Of a stretch of DNA of 64,000 bases, positions 8,453 to 17,948 are shown in pieces. The DNA is from Sphingomonas sp. DG1-23. Lineage in GTDB: Bacteria; Pseudomonadota; Alphaproteobacteria; Sphingomonadales; Sphingomonadaceae. The translations under genes were made by a program, and so were the position numbers. The stretch covers positions 310,001-374,000 of the forward strand of contig NZ_JAVAMA010000001.1 in the NCBI RefSeq assembly GCF_030730875.1, in the 5' to 3' direction. The notes beneath the pieces were generated by a model, which saw only the letters and a program-made list of their open reading frames with translations, did not search any database and was not told where the DNA came from. How positions within the stretch are numbered: position 1 is the stretch's first letter; each line of letters starts with the position of its first letter.

Positions 8453-10065
8453 AGCGACGCCAGATAGCGGATCGCCGGCATGCTCGGCAGGAAGAAATAT
8501 TCGCCGCCCGCCATCTGGACGAAGGTGTCGACCTCGATGATGCGCCGCAGCGGCTTCTCGGGAATGGTCAGCATCCCCTTCGGCCCGAGCAGCGGATCGA
8601 CCTCGTCATAGAGGAAGGCGAAATTCGGGTTGAGCATCCAGGTCTGCTGGACGAACTCGAACTGGCGGGTGATGTCGGTATTGAGGCAGATGAACAGCAG
8701 TCCGCGCTCCTTGCCGTCGTCGGTGCGCTTGTCGGGGATGTCAGGCCCGTATTTCCGCCCGCGCCGCAGGATGCGATGGTTGTTTGCCGCGTCGAGCAGA
8801 GTCTGCTTGTCGTTCGGCGTCGGCGCGAGCCCGTCGCGCGGATTGCCGCGGCGGACATGGCTGCCGAGCGGACAACCATGGCCGAGCTTGTCGCGATCGT
8901 AGAACAGGAAGTCGTTGTCGGGCTGGTCGTATTTGTCGACCGGAAGCACCCCGGTCTTGCTGTTCGGGCAGAGCAGGTTGCCGTCGAGATCGCGCCCGAT
9001 CACCCGGCTGGCGATCCATTCGGCGTCGATATGCCCCGAATGCTCGGGATCGCGCCGGTTGATCCGCGCCGACGCGGCATCCATCGAATTCCAGAAGGCG
9101 GCGACGTCCTGCTTCAATTCGCGCACCACCATATAGCTGCCGTCGAGCCCGAGATCGAGGAAGCCGACGCCGCGTGGATGCTCGGGCAGCCCGGCGGCGC
9201 GCCCTGCCGGCGAGTCGGCGACGACCGGCCCCAACGCAATCTCGTGATGGCCGTTCTCATGCCCCATCAGCACTTCGCCGAGCGGCACGCCGTTCCAATA
9301 ATCCTTGGGATAATCGCTCCCGTCCTTGACGACGACGACCTTCTCCTCGAACGGCGCGGGCTGCGAGACCCCGTCGGCGAAGCCGAAATGCTCGCGCGCT
9401 ATCCCGCGTTCGTCGGTCCGCAGATCGAGCGGCAGGCCGTGGACGATCTTGACCTCGTGCGGCGCCAGCGCATCGCCGACGGTGCGGCACCATGCTTCGG
9501 CAGTCTCTTCGTCCTTCTCGTAGAGCAGCAGCAGCGCATGCACCGTGATCGGCGTCTTGACCTGCGTTTCGACCACCTTTTCGAGATCGTCGAAGGCATG
9601 CGCGTCGGCCATGCCGCAGCCGCTATTGTCGACCGGCGTGTTGCCGCTCCATTTGGGGCCGCCGGGAGTCACCGTCGACAGCCATTCGCCCTCGCGCCGG
9701 TCGCCGAGCCGGCGCAGCCGGTCTTCCTGGAACATGCCTTCCTTGAACGGCCGGTCGAACGAGGCGAGCGTGCTCGCGTCGAGCCCCATCTTGCGCATCC
9801 CCTCCCAGGTGAGGCCAATTCCCGCGGCGCGCGCGTCCTTGCCGTCGGCATCGGTGATCGGCGCCACCGCCTGCAGTGCCGCGAGCCACGCGCCGCCCTG
9901 CTGCTTCTGGACGCCGTCCCAGCAGAATTGCAGGAACAATGCGCGCCCGGTCGGCAGCGAGGCGAAGCCGCTCACCACCATGCCCTGGGTGAGCGTGTCG
10001 TGCGGCGATGCGAGCTTCCAGCTCGGCGGGCCCTTCGGTGCGGCGCTCACAGGTCGTTGATCCAC
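8449..10065 (-). CDS. DyP-type haem peroxidase
   Basis: The product is a 538-residue member of the dye-decolorising peroxidase superfamily. The distal motif GFADG is at 228-232 with the catalytic aspartate D231 ('FGFADGVSQP'). The proximal haem ligand is H403 in 'GSHVRRGNPR', followed by 'HRILRRGRKYG', another conserved DyP block. The C-terminal 'GGEYFFLPS' is also typical. There is no Tat or Sec signal, so the protein is probably cytoplasmic. It is longer than classic bacterial DyPs (about 300-400 residues) and resembles the long fungal-like class. The gene overlaps the upstream membrane-protein gene by 19 nt and the P450 gene by 4 nt, making a compact three-gene unit. It uses H2O2 or organic hydroperoxides; the reductant or substrate is unknown. 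Confidence 0.93.
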   Translation of the reverse strand: MDQRPVSAAPKGPPSWKLASPHDTLTQGMVVSGFASLPTGRALFLQFCWDGVQKQQGGAWLAALQAVAPITDADGKDARAAGIGLTWEGMRKMGLDASTLASFDRPFKEGMFQEDRLRRLGDRREGEWLSTVTPGGPKWSGNTPVDNSGCGMADAHAFDDLEKVVETQVKTPITVHALLLLYEKDEETAEAWCRTVGDALAPHEVKIVHGLPLDLRTDERGIAREHFGFADGVSQPAPFEEKVVVVKDGSDYPKDYWNGVPLGEVLMGHENGHHEIALGPVVADSPAGRAAGLPEHPRGVGFLDLGLDGSYMVVRELKQDVAAFWNSMDAASARINRRDPEHSGHIDAEWIASRVIGRDLDGNLLCPNSKTGVLPVDKYDQPDNDFLFYDRDKLGHGCPLGSHVRRGNPRDGLAPTPNDKQTLLDAANNHRILRRGRKYGPDIPDKRTDDGKERGLLFICLNTDITRQFEFVQQTWMLNPNFAFLYDEVDPLLGPKGMLTIPEKPLRRIIEVDTFVQMAGGEYFFLPSMPAIRYLASL

Positions 10066-11672
10066 AAAGCGGCGTCCTTGTCCGAGAGTGTTCGCTTGCG
10101 TAAGCCCATCGCGATGCGGAAATTCCGCTCGATCTGCTCGGCGGTCAGGTCCTTATAGGCCGAGTACCAGAAGCGGCTGACCGTCATCGAATGGCGTGCC
10201 CATTCCTTGAACTGGCGGCCATGGCTGGCGCCGTCCTTGACGAGGAACCGCGTCGGCGGGAATCCCACCCCGCAGCACCAGGCGAGGGTAAGCCCCGCAT
10301 GCGCCTTCTCGATGAAATCGTCGAGATAGCTCTCCCAGGTCTGGTCGAAGTTCGAGAAGAACATCAGCCGCGACCGGTTGTTGACCATCGCCCAATGCGC
10401 GAAGTGGATCGTCCGCATCGAGCCGAGATAGCCCTTGCGCGCGACGATCCGCAGCACGAGGCCCAGCCCGCGATGTCCGGCACGGATCAGGATCATTCGC
10501 AGGATGCCGGGCTTGATCAGCACGACCGAGCCCATATGGTTCTGCGGGATCCAGTCCTCGCGCCGCGCCATCTCGCGCAGCATCACCGGATCGACCGGCG
10601 GCGCATCCTGCGATGCATCGCGACGCTCGATCACCCGCAGCCACAATATGATGCCGGCGACCACCACCGGCGCGCCGGCCAGCCCCCAGAGCAGCCAGGT
10701 GACCATGCCGTGCCATGCCGCGTCGAAATCGCGCGCGGTGGCCAGCATCGACAGCGGCGTGCCGATCGCCACCGCGACCACCAGATACCCGGCGACGAAC
10801 AGCAACAGCGGGATCAGCTGGCTGAAGAAGAATTTGAGGAAGCTGAACTTGGTCGCCACTGCGGTGCCCGGCAACGCGACGCCGATCTTCTTGAGCAGCA
10901 ATGCGATGCCGACGAACACCACGCCGAGCAGGATCAGATAGCGGTCCCATGGCATGGCGAGGCTGAGGAACAGTCCGGGCACCGACAGCACGAACACCGC
11001 CGCGACGACGAACAGGATCAGCCGCACCCAATCGCCGATATTCTGCGCGAGCGGGATACGCGTCGGCGCCGGCTGGTCGAGCCACGCGAAATCGGGGCGC
11101 ACCGCCTCGCGCAGCTTCGCATGGATCTGCCGCGGCGTGAGCACGCGATAGGGATTCGGGCCGTCGACATTGGCGCAGGCCAGCTCGACCCGCGTCGCTT
11201 CGAACAATTTGTGCTCGGCGAGGATGCGGTCGCGCGTCATCCCGCGATTGCCGTGGTGGAAAACCGTCGGGGTGAGCGAGCGCCGCTCGAGATAGGGGGC
11301 GATCGGCGCGCGCGCGTCCGACGCGGTGATCGAATCGAACAAGGGTCCGTCATTGTCGAGCGGCTTCTTGCAGCAGCGCAGCATGGCGCGCAGTTCGGGC
11401 CCGATCGCCGATTCGAGCTGCGCCCAGAACGGCCCCTTCTCACCGTCGAAATTGGCTTCGATGACGAACAAGGGATCATAGTCGAAGCCGGGAAAGACGC
11501 TGAGCGACATGAAGTGCACCGCCGGCACCCGCGTCAGGAAATCGGCAAAGGGCCCGGTGCCGCCCGATGGATCGGTGCTGCGCTTCTCGCGCAATTTATC
11601 GAGCAGCGACGACAAATGATCATAGCTCTCGGGCTTTACCTCGAGCGCCACGGACAAGGTGGTTTGCCGCAT
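10047..11672 (-). CDS. Unrecognised membrane protein coupled to DyP peroxidase and P450
   Basis: The product is 541 residues long and I do not recognise a named family. Residues 1-200 are soluble and contain 'HFMSLSVF...DPLFVIEANFDG', which looks like half of a ferredoxin-like (dimeric alpha/beta barrel) fold. Four hydrophobic segments follow at about 217-240, 244-262, 280-305 and 321-347. After them, 421-470 contains 'IHFAHWAM...RLMFFSNFDQ', which appears to repeat the N-terminal pattern, and the protein ends in a basic helical tail. The ATG is preceded by an AGGGGG Shine-Dalgarno. It is the first gene of the unit and overlaps the DyP gene by 19 nt. It may tether the peroxidase/P450 pair to the membrane or handle a lipid substrate; both are inference. 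Confidence 0.85.
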   Translation of the reverse strand: MRQTTLSVALEVKPESYDHLSSLLDKLREKRSTDPSGGTGPFADFLTRVPAVHFMSLSVFPGFDYDPLFVIEANFDGEKGPFWAQLESAIGPELRAMLRCCKKPLDNDGPLFDSITASDARAPIAPYLERRSLTPTVFHHGNRGMTRDRILAEHKLFEATRVELACANVDGPNPYRVLTPRQIHAKLREAVRPDFAWLDQPAPTRIPLAQNIGDWVRLILFVVAAVFVLSVPGLFLSLAMPWDRYLILLGVVFVGIALLLKKIGVALPGTAVATKFSFLKFFFSQLIPLLLFVAGYLVVAVAIGTPLSMLATARDFDAAWHGMVTWLLWGLAGAPVVVAGIILWLRVIERRDASQDAPPVDPVMLREMARREDWIPQNHMGSVVLIKPGILRMILIRAGHRGLGLVLRIVARKGYLGSMRTIHFAHWAMVNNRSRLMFFSNFDQTWESYLDDFIEKAHAGLTLAWCCGVGFPPTRFLVKDGASHGRQFKEWARHSMTVSRFWYSAYKDLTAEQIERNFRIAMGLRKRTLSDKDAALWINDL

Positions 11673-11886
11673 CTACATCCCCCTACACGCTCGCGGCCGC
11701 CGCCCCCGGCAGTCTGCGAGTCGCGCAGGAATGTCACACAGCAAATCCGACAAAGATAGGACAGAACCGACCTGCGGCGATGTAAATGCCCAGATCAGGC
11801 AAGACAGGCGTTCGCCAAATCAAATACTTAATAAATTCTCTGGCAAAAAGTCGTGGAAAAACCCGTCGGTAACCGTGATTTGCGGC
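11673..11886. promoter_or_regulatory. Upstream region of the membrane protein/DyP/P450 unit
   Basis: This 214-bp gap precedes the first gene of the unit (minus strand) and contains an unusually AT-rich stretch at about 11800-11880. It must hold the unit's promoter, and probably also the 3' end of the ZIP transporter transcript reading towards it. I cannot assign clear -35/-10 hexamers. Confidence 0.4.
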
Positions 11887-12675
11887 CTAACCGAAGGTCG
11901 TATCGAGGAACATCATCGCGGCGAGCCCGATCATCAGTCCGGTGCTGACCTTGCCGCCGCCGTTGATCCTGGCATGCGCGTCGGGGATGATGTCGGACGC
12001 CACGACATAGATCATCGCGCCCGCGGCAAGGCCGAGACCCCAGGGCAGGAACGCCTGCGCCACGCTGACGATGCTCACGCCGATCAGCCCTGCCACCGGC
12101 TCGACCAGCCCGGAAGCGGCCGCGATCAGCGCCGCGCGGCCGCGCGAATAGCCGATCGAGCTCAACGCTACCGCCACCGCCAGCCCCTCGGGAATATTCT
12201 GCAGTCCGATGCCCAGGGCCGTCACGCGCCCCGCGTCGAAATCGCCGCCGCCGAAGCTCACGCCGACCGCCATGCCCTCAGGGAAATTGTGCAGCGTCAC
12301 GGCGGCGACGAACAGCCAGATCCGTCGCACCGAGGCGGTGGCGGCGGCGATGCCGGGCGGGCCGAGGCCCAATTTGTCGAGCGGCGGCACCCAGTCGTTC
12401 AGTTTGGCGATGACGAAGGCGCCGAGCAGCACCGCGGCGACGACGGTGATCGAAGCGGTCGCCTGACTCGCGCCCTGCGCGCGCGCCACTTCGATCGCCG
12501 GGAGGATCAGCGAGAAGAAGCTCGCCGCGAGCATCACCCCGGCCGCGAAGCCCAGCAGCAGATTCTGCTGCTGGTCGCTCGGCTGGCGCATGAACAGCAC
12601 GGGGATCGCGCCCAGCCCGGTCGCCATGCCCGCGCACAGGCTGCCCAGCGCGCCTGCGAGAATGATCTCGTTCAC
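11887..12675 (-). CDS. ZIP family divalent metal transporter (GufA-like)
   Basis: The product is a 262-residue integral membrane protein of the ZIP family with about eight transmembrane segments. The metal-site motif of TM4 is intact ('HNFPEG'). The TM5 motif is 'QNIPEG', with Q in place of the H found in ZupT, as is usual in the GufA-like branch. 'SGLVEPVAG' in the next segment is also characteristic. It should move zinc or other divalent cations into the cytoplasm. No metal regulator or binding site is visible nearby, and the gene appears to be transcribed alone. Confidence 0.92.
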   Translation of the reverse strand: MNEIILAGALGSLCAGMATGLGAIPVLFMRQPSDQQQNLLLGFAAGVMLAASFFSLILPAIEVARAQGASQATASITVVAAVLLGAFVIAKLNDWVPPLDKLGLGPPGIAAATASVRRIWLFVAAVTLHNFPEGMAVGVSFGGGDFDAGRVTALGIGLQNIPEGLAVAVALSSIGYSRGRAALIAAASGLVEPVAGLIGVSIVSVAQAFLPWGLGLAAGAMIYVVASDIIPDAHARINGGGKVSTGLMIGLAAMMFLDTTFG

Positions 12676-13081
12676 GATGCTTGCCCCAACGCCGCACTCT
12701 CCCTGCTCGAGGCGCGATCTTGCAGCCTCGCACGCGTTTCAGCAATCGATCGGCTTACCACCCGGTTCCCTGGATTTTCACCTGCGGACTGGCGAGAGCA
12801 GGCCGGCCCCTCCCGGCCCGAAGTTCTCGCACTTCATTCTGCGGACGTAGCCCTTCTTCGTCACCCCGGCCTCGGGCGGGGTCCACCAGCAGGCTGGACG
12901 AAGAGCGAGAGCGGGTAGTACCGCCTTTGCGGCGCGGTGGACCCCGCAACAAGTCCGGGGTGACGCTTGGGCTCGTCGCAGCTTTCCGCCTGAACACCGC
13001 CGGCATTCCAGCCGGGGATGACGGCAAAGAAAAGGGCCGCGGCGGTTGCCCGCCGCGGCCCTGGTCTCCCCCCGGAATAGC
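12676..13081. other. Intergenic region, 406 bp, no gene seen
   Basis: No plausible coding sequence was found. Short frames here lack recognisable features. The region is occupied mainly by a long inverted repeat (12859-12965) described separately, and its left part should contain the promoter of the minus-strand ZIP gene. Confidence 0.6.
12859..12965. repeat. Long inverted repeat (type B)
   Basis: The arms at 12859-12887 and 12936-12965 are inverted copies, 'cgtcaccccgg...ggggtccacc' against 'ggtggacccc...ccggggtgacg', with a divergent middle. It shares its arm sequence with the element at 63005-63109. Confidence 0.85.
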
Positions 13082-16000
13082 TCAGAACTTGACTTCGACG
13101 CCCATGGTGAAGCTGCGCCCGCGCGGATCGGCGACGCGCGGCTCCCATGATCCGCCCGCGCCGGTATTGCCGTCATAGGTGATCGCGAAGGGCGGCTCGG
13201 TGTCGAACAGGTTGCGCACGCCTGCAGTCAGTTTGTAGCCCGGCGCGAGCCCGGTATAGCTGAGCGACAGATTGTAGACGATATAGTCCTTCACGAACGC
13301 ATTGTAGCCGGGCCGGGTGACCGTTCCCGCGGCGATGCCGGGCAGCGCGCCGTTGCGATAGCCCTTGCGGAAGATCTGGCTCAGCGACAGCGCGACATCG
13401 TCGTTCGAATAGCTGACGAACGCGTTGTGCTTCCAGCGCACGCCGAGATCGCCGGCGAAGGTGAACACGCCGATCAGGCTCGGACCGTATTGCGCGGTCG
13501 GCGTCAATTTCTCGCGCTTCTTGAGCAGCAAGGTGCCGTCGAGTCCTGCCATGACCCGACTGCTGCCACCGAATTCGTGCCCGCCGCGCAGCGACACCTC
13601 GAGGCCCTGGGTGCGCCGCGAACCGGCGTTGATCCAGCGCTGATCGATCCCGAAGATGGTCCCCGTCTCCGGCGGGTCGCGCAGGAAGCGCTCGGGAAAC
13701 AGCGCGGCATTGTCGATCAGCTGGCGCAGGGTGAGCGTCTGGATGGTGTTGTCGACGTTGATCATCCACCAGTCGACCGAGGCACTGAACAGGGGCGCCG
13801 GCTGGACGACCACGCCCGCGCTCAATTGCTTCGCCGTCTCGGGCCCCAGCTCGCGGTTGCCGCCGGTATAGATGTTCGGGCGGATCTGGTCGCACGGCGT
13901 CCCGGTGCCGACCGGACTGGTCGGAACCCCGCCGGGGCAGCGCACCGGATCGGCGATGTCGCTGCCCAGATACGGCGCTTCGGTGAGGCCGTTGAAGATC
14001 TGGTTGAACGAAGGCACGCGGAAGCCGGTATTGTACGAACCGCGGAACATGATCTGGTCGATCGGACGGAATTTGACCGAGACCTTCGGATTGGTGGTCG
14101 ATCCGAAGCCCGAATATTCGTCGATGCGCACCGCGCCGGTGACTTCGAGCCCCGGCAGGATCGGCACGAGCATCTCGGCATAGGCTGCCTTGACCGTCCG
14201 GTTCTTCGGCGTCAGCGCGTTGATGTTGTCGAACGCCGCGAGGAAGATCACCGGCGCGCTCGCCGCGGCGGCGTCCGAGCCGTTGAACTCATAGGTCTCG
14301 CGGCGGACATCGGCGCCGACCGCGAGCTGGACGTCGCCGCCCCAGATGCGGAACAGCGGCCCCGACAGCGACAGGTCGAACTGCTTCACTTCATATTGGC
14401 CGCCATAGAGCGTGGCGCCATAGGCCGACACCGATTCGAGTGCGGCGAGGCCCTCGGGAGTCTGGGCGAGGCTGAACGGATTGATCAGCCCGCTGTTCAT
14501 CACCCCGACCAGGCCGCGCGGGGTGAACCCGTTGATCGCCGCGGCGCCGGCGACCGCGGGGGCGTTCGGATCATAGTCGCCATTGCCCAGCGTGCCGCGA
14601 TAATAATAGCCGGTGCCGAGCACCGAGGAGGATTCGCTCTTCGCATAGGATGCGCCGGCGCGATAATCCCAGCCCTCGAACAGCGGCCCCTCGACACCGA
14701 AGGCGGCGCGCAGGGTCTTGGTGTTGGTGACATATTCGCGGGTGCCGCAGGCGATGCAACGCCAGCGATAGGCGATCGGCCGGCCATAGCGACCGTCGAG
14801 CGCCGCCGCCTGCGCGGGGAAGGCCGCGCGGATCGCGTTGAACACGCTGTTATAGGTCGCCGCGGTCAGGCTGTTGAGCGGATAGGCGATCGCGAGATTG
14901 GTGGTGTTCGCGGTCAGCTGCGCGTTCGAGAAGCGCTTGGCCGAGGTCGCGTCGGAGCCGGTGACCTCGAGCGACATCTGGTGACCCATGCCGAGATTGA
15001 CCACGCCGCGGCCATAATAGGTCAGCGTGTTGATCGGCTGCTGGAGCACCGCGGCACGGCCGGTATCCCATGCGCAGGCGTAATAGGTGCTCGGCGCGTT
15101 CCACAACGCCTCGTCGTAAGGCAGCCCGCCATCCATCGATTCGCAGCCGGCCCCGCCCGGCAGATCGAGAACATTGATGCCGCCGGCCGCGGCATTGGCG
15201 CCGTTGGGCGCGGTCAGCGTCAGCCCGGTGAGCAGCGTGCCGGCCGCGGTGATGCTGTTCGGCCGGGTGTTGGCGCCGATGTTGAACGCCGTCGCGATCG
15301 GGGTGCCGCGGGTATCGATCGAGAGCCCGCGATCGGGCTGATAGCCGTTGACGAACGGGCGGTCCTCGCCGCGCAGCGCCTTGTTCCAGCTATAGGCGAC
15401 CGCGGCCATGACATTGAAGCCGTCCTCGTCGAGATCGCCATAGCCGGCGATTCCCGAGAGCCGGTAGATGTTGCCGCCGCCGGCTTCGGTGACGTCGGTG
15501 AAGCCGTTGAAGCCGAGCCCCTGATAATCTTTCCGCGTGATGAAGTTGATCACCCCGCCGACCGCGTCGGTGCCGTAGATCGCCGAGGCGCCGTCCTTGA
15601 GCACTTCGACGCGTTCGATCGCCGCGAATGGGATCTGGTTGACGTCGACCGCGCCGCCGGTGAGGCCGTGCGCGGCGACGCGGCGGCCGTTGAGCAGCAC
15701 CAGGGTCGCGGCACTGCCCTGCCCGCGCAGGTTGGCGGCGGAAAGCCCGTTGGTGCCGCGCTGCGCACCGCTGGTCACGTCGGCGTTCGAGGCGAGATTG
15801 TCCGCGCCCGAGCCGTTGGTGCTCAGGAACATGATCAATTGCTCGGGGCTGCTGATGCCGTTGCGCTGGATTTCCTGCGTGGTGATGATCTGCAGCGGCA
15901 GCGCCGAATTGTTCGGGTCCTGGCGGATGCGCGAGCCGGTGACGAGGATCTCGTTCTCGCGGCCCTGCGGCTCGGTGCTCGCCTCAGCATCCGATACCGG

Positions 16001-16141
16001 AACCGCCGCGCCGGTCGGTGTCGCCGCCTCAGGGGTGGATTGTTCGGTGCCGGTCTGCGCGAATGCCGGAACCGCGAAACCGAGCGCGGCACATGCCGTT
16101 CCCGAAACAAGAAGAATCTTGAACGACGCGAAACCAGCCAT
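13082..16141 (-). CDS. TonB-dependent receptor, full length
   Basis: The product is a 1019-residue outer-membrane receptor. A signal peptide covers residues 1-28 ('VPAFAQ'). A TonB-box-like segment 'ENEILVTGSRI' precedes the plug domain, which carries 'VLLNGRRV', 'ERVEVLKDGASAIYGTDAVGGVINF' in broken form and the usual plug glycines. The barrel follows and ends in 'MGVEVKF' with a terminal aromatic. Several cysteines in putative external loops may form disulphides. The ATG at 16141 was chosen because it starts the signal peptide; the frame extends upstream by 16 poorly coding codons. The substrate is unknown, and no CAZyme is adjacent. The divergent AmpG-like gene makes a link to muropeptides or sugars possible but unproven. 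Confidence 0.94.
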   Translation of the reverse strand: MAGFASFKILLVSGTACAALGFAVPAFAQTGTEQSTPEAATPTGAAVPVSDAEASTEPQGRENEILVTGSRIRQDPNNSALPLQIITTQEIQRNGISSPEQLIMFLSTNGSGADNLASNADVTSGAQRGTNGLSAANLRGQGSAATLVLLNGRRVAAHGLTGGAVDVNQIPFAAIERVEVLKDGASAIYGTDAVGGVINFITRKDYQGLGFNGFTDVTEAGGGNIYRLSGIAGYGDLDEDGFNVMAAVAYSWNKALRGEDRPFVNGYQPDRGLSIDTRGTPIATAFNIGANTRPNSITAAGTLLTGLTLTAPNGANAAAGGINVLDLPGGAGCESMDGGLPYDEALWNAPSTYYACAWDTGRAAVLQQPINTLTYYGRGVVNLGMGHQMSLEVTGSDATSAKRFSNAQLTANTTNLAIAYPLNSLTAATYNSVFNAIRAAFPAQAAALDGRYGRPIAYRWRCIACGTREYVTNTKTLRAAFGVEGPLFEGWDYRAGASYAKSESSSVLGTGYYYRGTLGNGDYDPNAPAVAGAAAINGFTPRGLVGVMNSGLINPFSLAQTPEGLAALESVSAYGATLYGGQYEVKQFDLSLSGPLFRIWGGDVQLAVGADVRRETYEFNGSDAAAASAPVIFLAAFDNINALTPKNRTVKAAYAEMLVPILPGLEVTGAVRIDEYSGFGSTTNPKVSVKFRPIDQIMFRGSYNTGFRVPSFNQIFNGLTEAPYLGSDIADPVRCPGGVPTSPVGTGTPCDQIRPNIYTGGNRELGPETAKQLSAGVVVQPAPLFSASVDWWMINVDNTIQTLTLRQLIDNAALFPERFLRDPPETGTIFGIDQRWINAGSRRTQGLEVSLRGGHEFGGSSRVMAGLDGTLLLKKREKLTPTAQYGPSLIGVFTFAGDLGVRWKHNAFVSYSNDDVALSLSQIFRKGYRNGALPGIAAGTVTRPGYNAFVKDYIVYNLSLSYTGLAPGYKLTAGVRNLFDTEPPFAITYDGNTGAGGSWEPRVADPRGRSFTMGVEVKF

Positions 16142-16388
16142 GTAGTGGTGCCCCCATCGTCCCGCGTGCCCACCGCGGAACCCGGGCATTAAGTAACAAG
16201 AATGTTACGCCACGCCATAGTTTCTGTTCACACCTCCATAGCCGGTCGGCATGTTCGCCGGGGGATTGTGTCGTGGTTGCAACACCTTCGCCATTGACTG
16301 GCACGAGGCGCCGGGCGAGCGTGCCGACGGATGGTTCGGGGACGCATCATGGCGCAAGTTTGGCTGCACGATCGATCGGTCGCGCCTT
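16142..16388. promoter_or_regulatory. Divergent promoter region between TonB receptor and AmpG-like gene
   Basis: This 247-bp region separates two divergent starts. It contains an AT-richer patch around 16185-16235 ('ttaagtaacaagaatgttac'), which is the best place for the receptor promoter. The 5' end of the region depends on which AmpG start is used. Confidence 0.4.
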
Positions 16389-17948
16389 TTGGCTGAGCCC
16401 GCTGCCGGCGCGAGCGGCATTCCCCGCGGCTTTCCGCGCATGGCGCTCTATGTGCTGCTCGGCTTCTCGGCCGGGCTGCCCTTCTACATGTTCTCGACCG
16501 TGCTCAGCGTGCGGCTCGCCGATCACGGGGTCGCGCTTGCGATCATCGGCTTCTTCGCCTGGGTGCAATTGCTCCCGACCTTCAAGTTCCTCTGGGCGCC
16601 GCTGCTCGACAAATATGACGTGCCCGGCTTTGCCCGCTTCTTCGGCAAGCGCCGCGGCTGGATCATGCTGTCGCAGCTCGGCATCTTCAGCGCGATGCTG
16701 GCGATGGCGCTGTTTCCCACCGATGCGAGCCTGCCGCTGACCGCATTGTTCGCGGTGTTGCTCGCCTTCTGGACCACTACGCTCGAAGTCGCCGCCGACG
16801 CGTGGCGGATCGAGCTCGCGCCGACGCCCGAAGAGCAGGGCCCGGTCGCGGCGTCGAACCTGTGGGGCTATCGCACCGCGATGGTCGCGGCGGGCAGCGG
16901 CGCCTTGCTGTTCGCCGACGCGCTGGGCAGCCTCGCGCCGATGCTCCGCAGCCTCGGCGTGGAGCCGGGCTGGCAGGCCTCCTATCTCCTCATTGCCGCC
17001 GGCGCGTTCGTGCCGCTGCCGATCCTCGCGCTGCTGCCGCGCCAGCCCGGCTGCAGCGGCAATCGTCTCGGCTCGCTGCTCGACGGGCTTGCGGCAGCGA
17101 TCGTCATCTTGCTCGTCCTCGCGCTCGCCACTGCGATCATCGGCTGGCTGATCCTCGCCGCCGCCGCGGGCGCGGGGATCAGCTCGAAGACCAACGTCAC
17201 GCCCGTCGTCCTCATTCTCTGCATGCTGCCCTTCCTCGTGATGGCCGCACTGACTCCGCGCATCCGCAAGCTGCGGCCCGACGCTCCGGCGCGCGCCTCC
17301 GCAGCGATCGGCCCCTATGTCGATTTCTTCTGGCGCTACGGCTTTTATGCGATCGTGCTGATGGGCTTCGTCGCCATCTACCGGATGGGCGACGTGCTCG
17401 CGCTCAACCTGTCCAAGCCGATGATCCTCGATCTCGGCTATACCAAGAGCGAGATCGGCCGCGCCGACGGCGTGGTGGCGCTCGCCTCGAGCATCGTCGG
17501 GGTCGGGCTCGGCGGCTGGATGGTGACGCGCTGGCGCTGGGGCGTGACGCTGACGATCGGCGCGATCTTCGCCGCGATCGGCAATTTCGGCTTCGTCTGG
17601 CTCTCGCACCAGCGACACGACGAATGGCTGCTCTATGTCGCCACCGCCGCCGACCAGTTCGGCAACGGCATGGCCGGGGCGGTGTTCGTGGTCTATCTGT
17701 CGATGCTGGTGAACCCGCGCTTTCCCGGCGCGCAATATGCCTTTTTGTCGGGCTTCGCCTTCCTGCTCCCGCGACTGCTGTCCGGCGCCGGCGGGCAGAT
17801 CGTCGAATGGCTCGACGGCCAGGGCCTGCGCGGCTTCGACCTGTTCTTCCTCGCCTCGGGCGCGATCAGCCTCGCGGCCTTGCTGTTCCTGCCGCTCCTC
17901 GTCCGCGCCAGGCCGCGCCCCGACGATCGCGAGCCGGTCGCGCCATGA
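16389..17948 (+). CDS. AmpG-like muropeptide permease (MFS)
   Basis: The product is a polytopic inner-membrane protein of about 519 residues in the AmpG branch of the major facilitator superfamily. AmpG imports anhydro-muropeptides from the periplasm for recycling. The first transmembrane segment carries the family-type 'LGFSAGLPFYMF', followed by 'FKFLWAPLLDKY' in the first loop and 'FWTTTLEVAADAWRIE'. At least twelve hydrophobic segments are present. The start is uncertain. The frame opens at ATG 16251, but the first residues there look non-coding. TTG at 16389 gives an N-terminus of normal AmpG length, and ATG at 16440 begins almost inside TM1. None has a strong Shine-Dalgarno. The stop overlaps the next gene by 4 nt. 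Confidence 0.85.
   Translation: MAEPAAGASGIPRGFPRMALYVLLGFSAGLPFYMFSTVLSVRLADHGVALAIIGFFAWVQLLPTFKFLWAPLLDKYDVPGFARFFGKRRGWIMLSQLGIFSAMLAMALFPTDASLPLTALFAVLLAFWTTTLEVAADAWRIELAPTPEEQGPVAASNLWGYRTAMVAAGSGALLFADALGSLAPMLRSLGVEPGWQASYLLIAAGAFVPLPILALLPRQPGCSGNRLGSLLDGLAAAIVILLVLALATAIIGWLILAAAAGAGISSKTNVTPVVLILCMLPFLVMAALTPRIRKLRPDAPARASAAIGPYVDFFWRYGFYAIVLMGFVAIYRMGDVLALNLSKPMILDLGYTKSEIGRADGVVALASSIVGVGLGGWMVTRWRWGVTLTIGAIFAAIGNFGFVWLSHQRHDEWLLYVATAADQFGNGMAGAVFVVYLSMLVNPRFPGAQYAFLSGFAFLLPRLLSGAGGQIVEWLDGQGLRGFDLFFLASGAISLAALLFLPLLVRARPRPDDREPVAP

Noticed and set aside
11887..12675. Loss of function in the ZIP transporter because TM5 has Q for H
   Set aside because: The Q-N-I-P-E-G form is usual in the GufA-like branch, so it is a subfamily trait, not damage.
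13427..16192. A 921-codon plus-strand open frame opposite the TonB receptor
   Set aside because: It is antisense to a full receptor with signal peptide, plug and terminal aromatic residue. The translated product is low-complexity and typical of antisense frames in GC-rich DNA.
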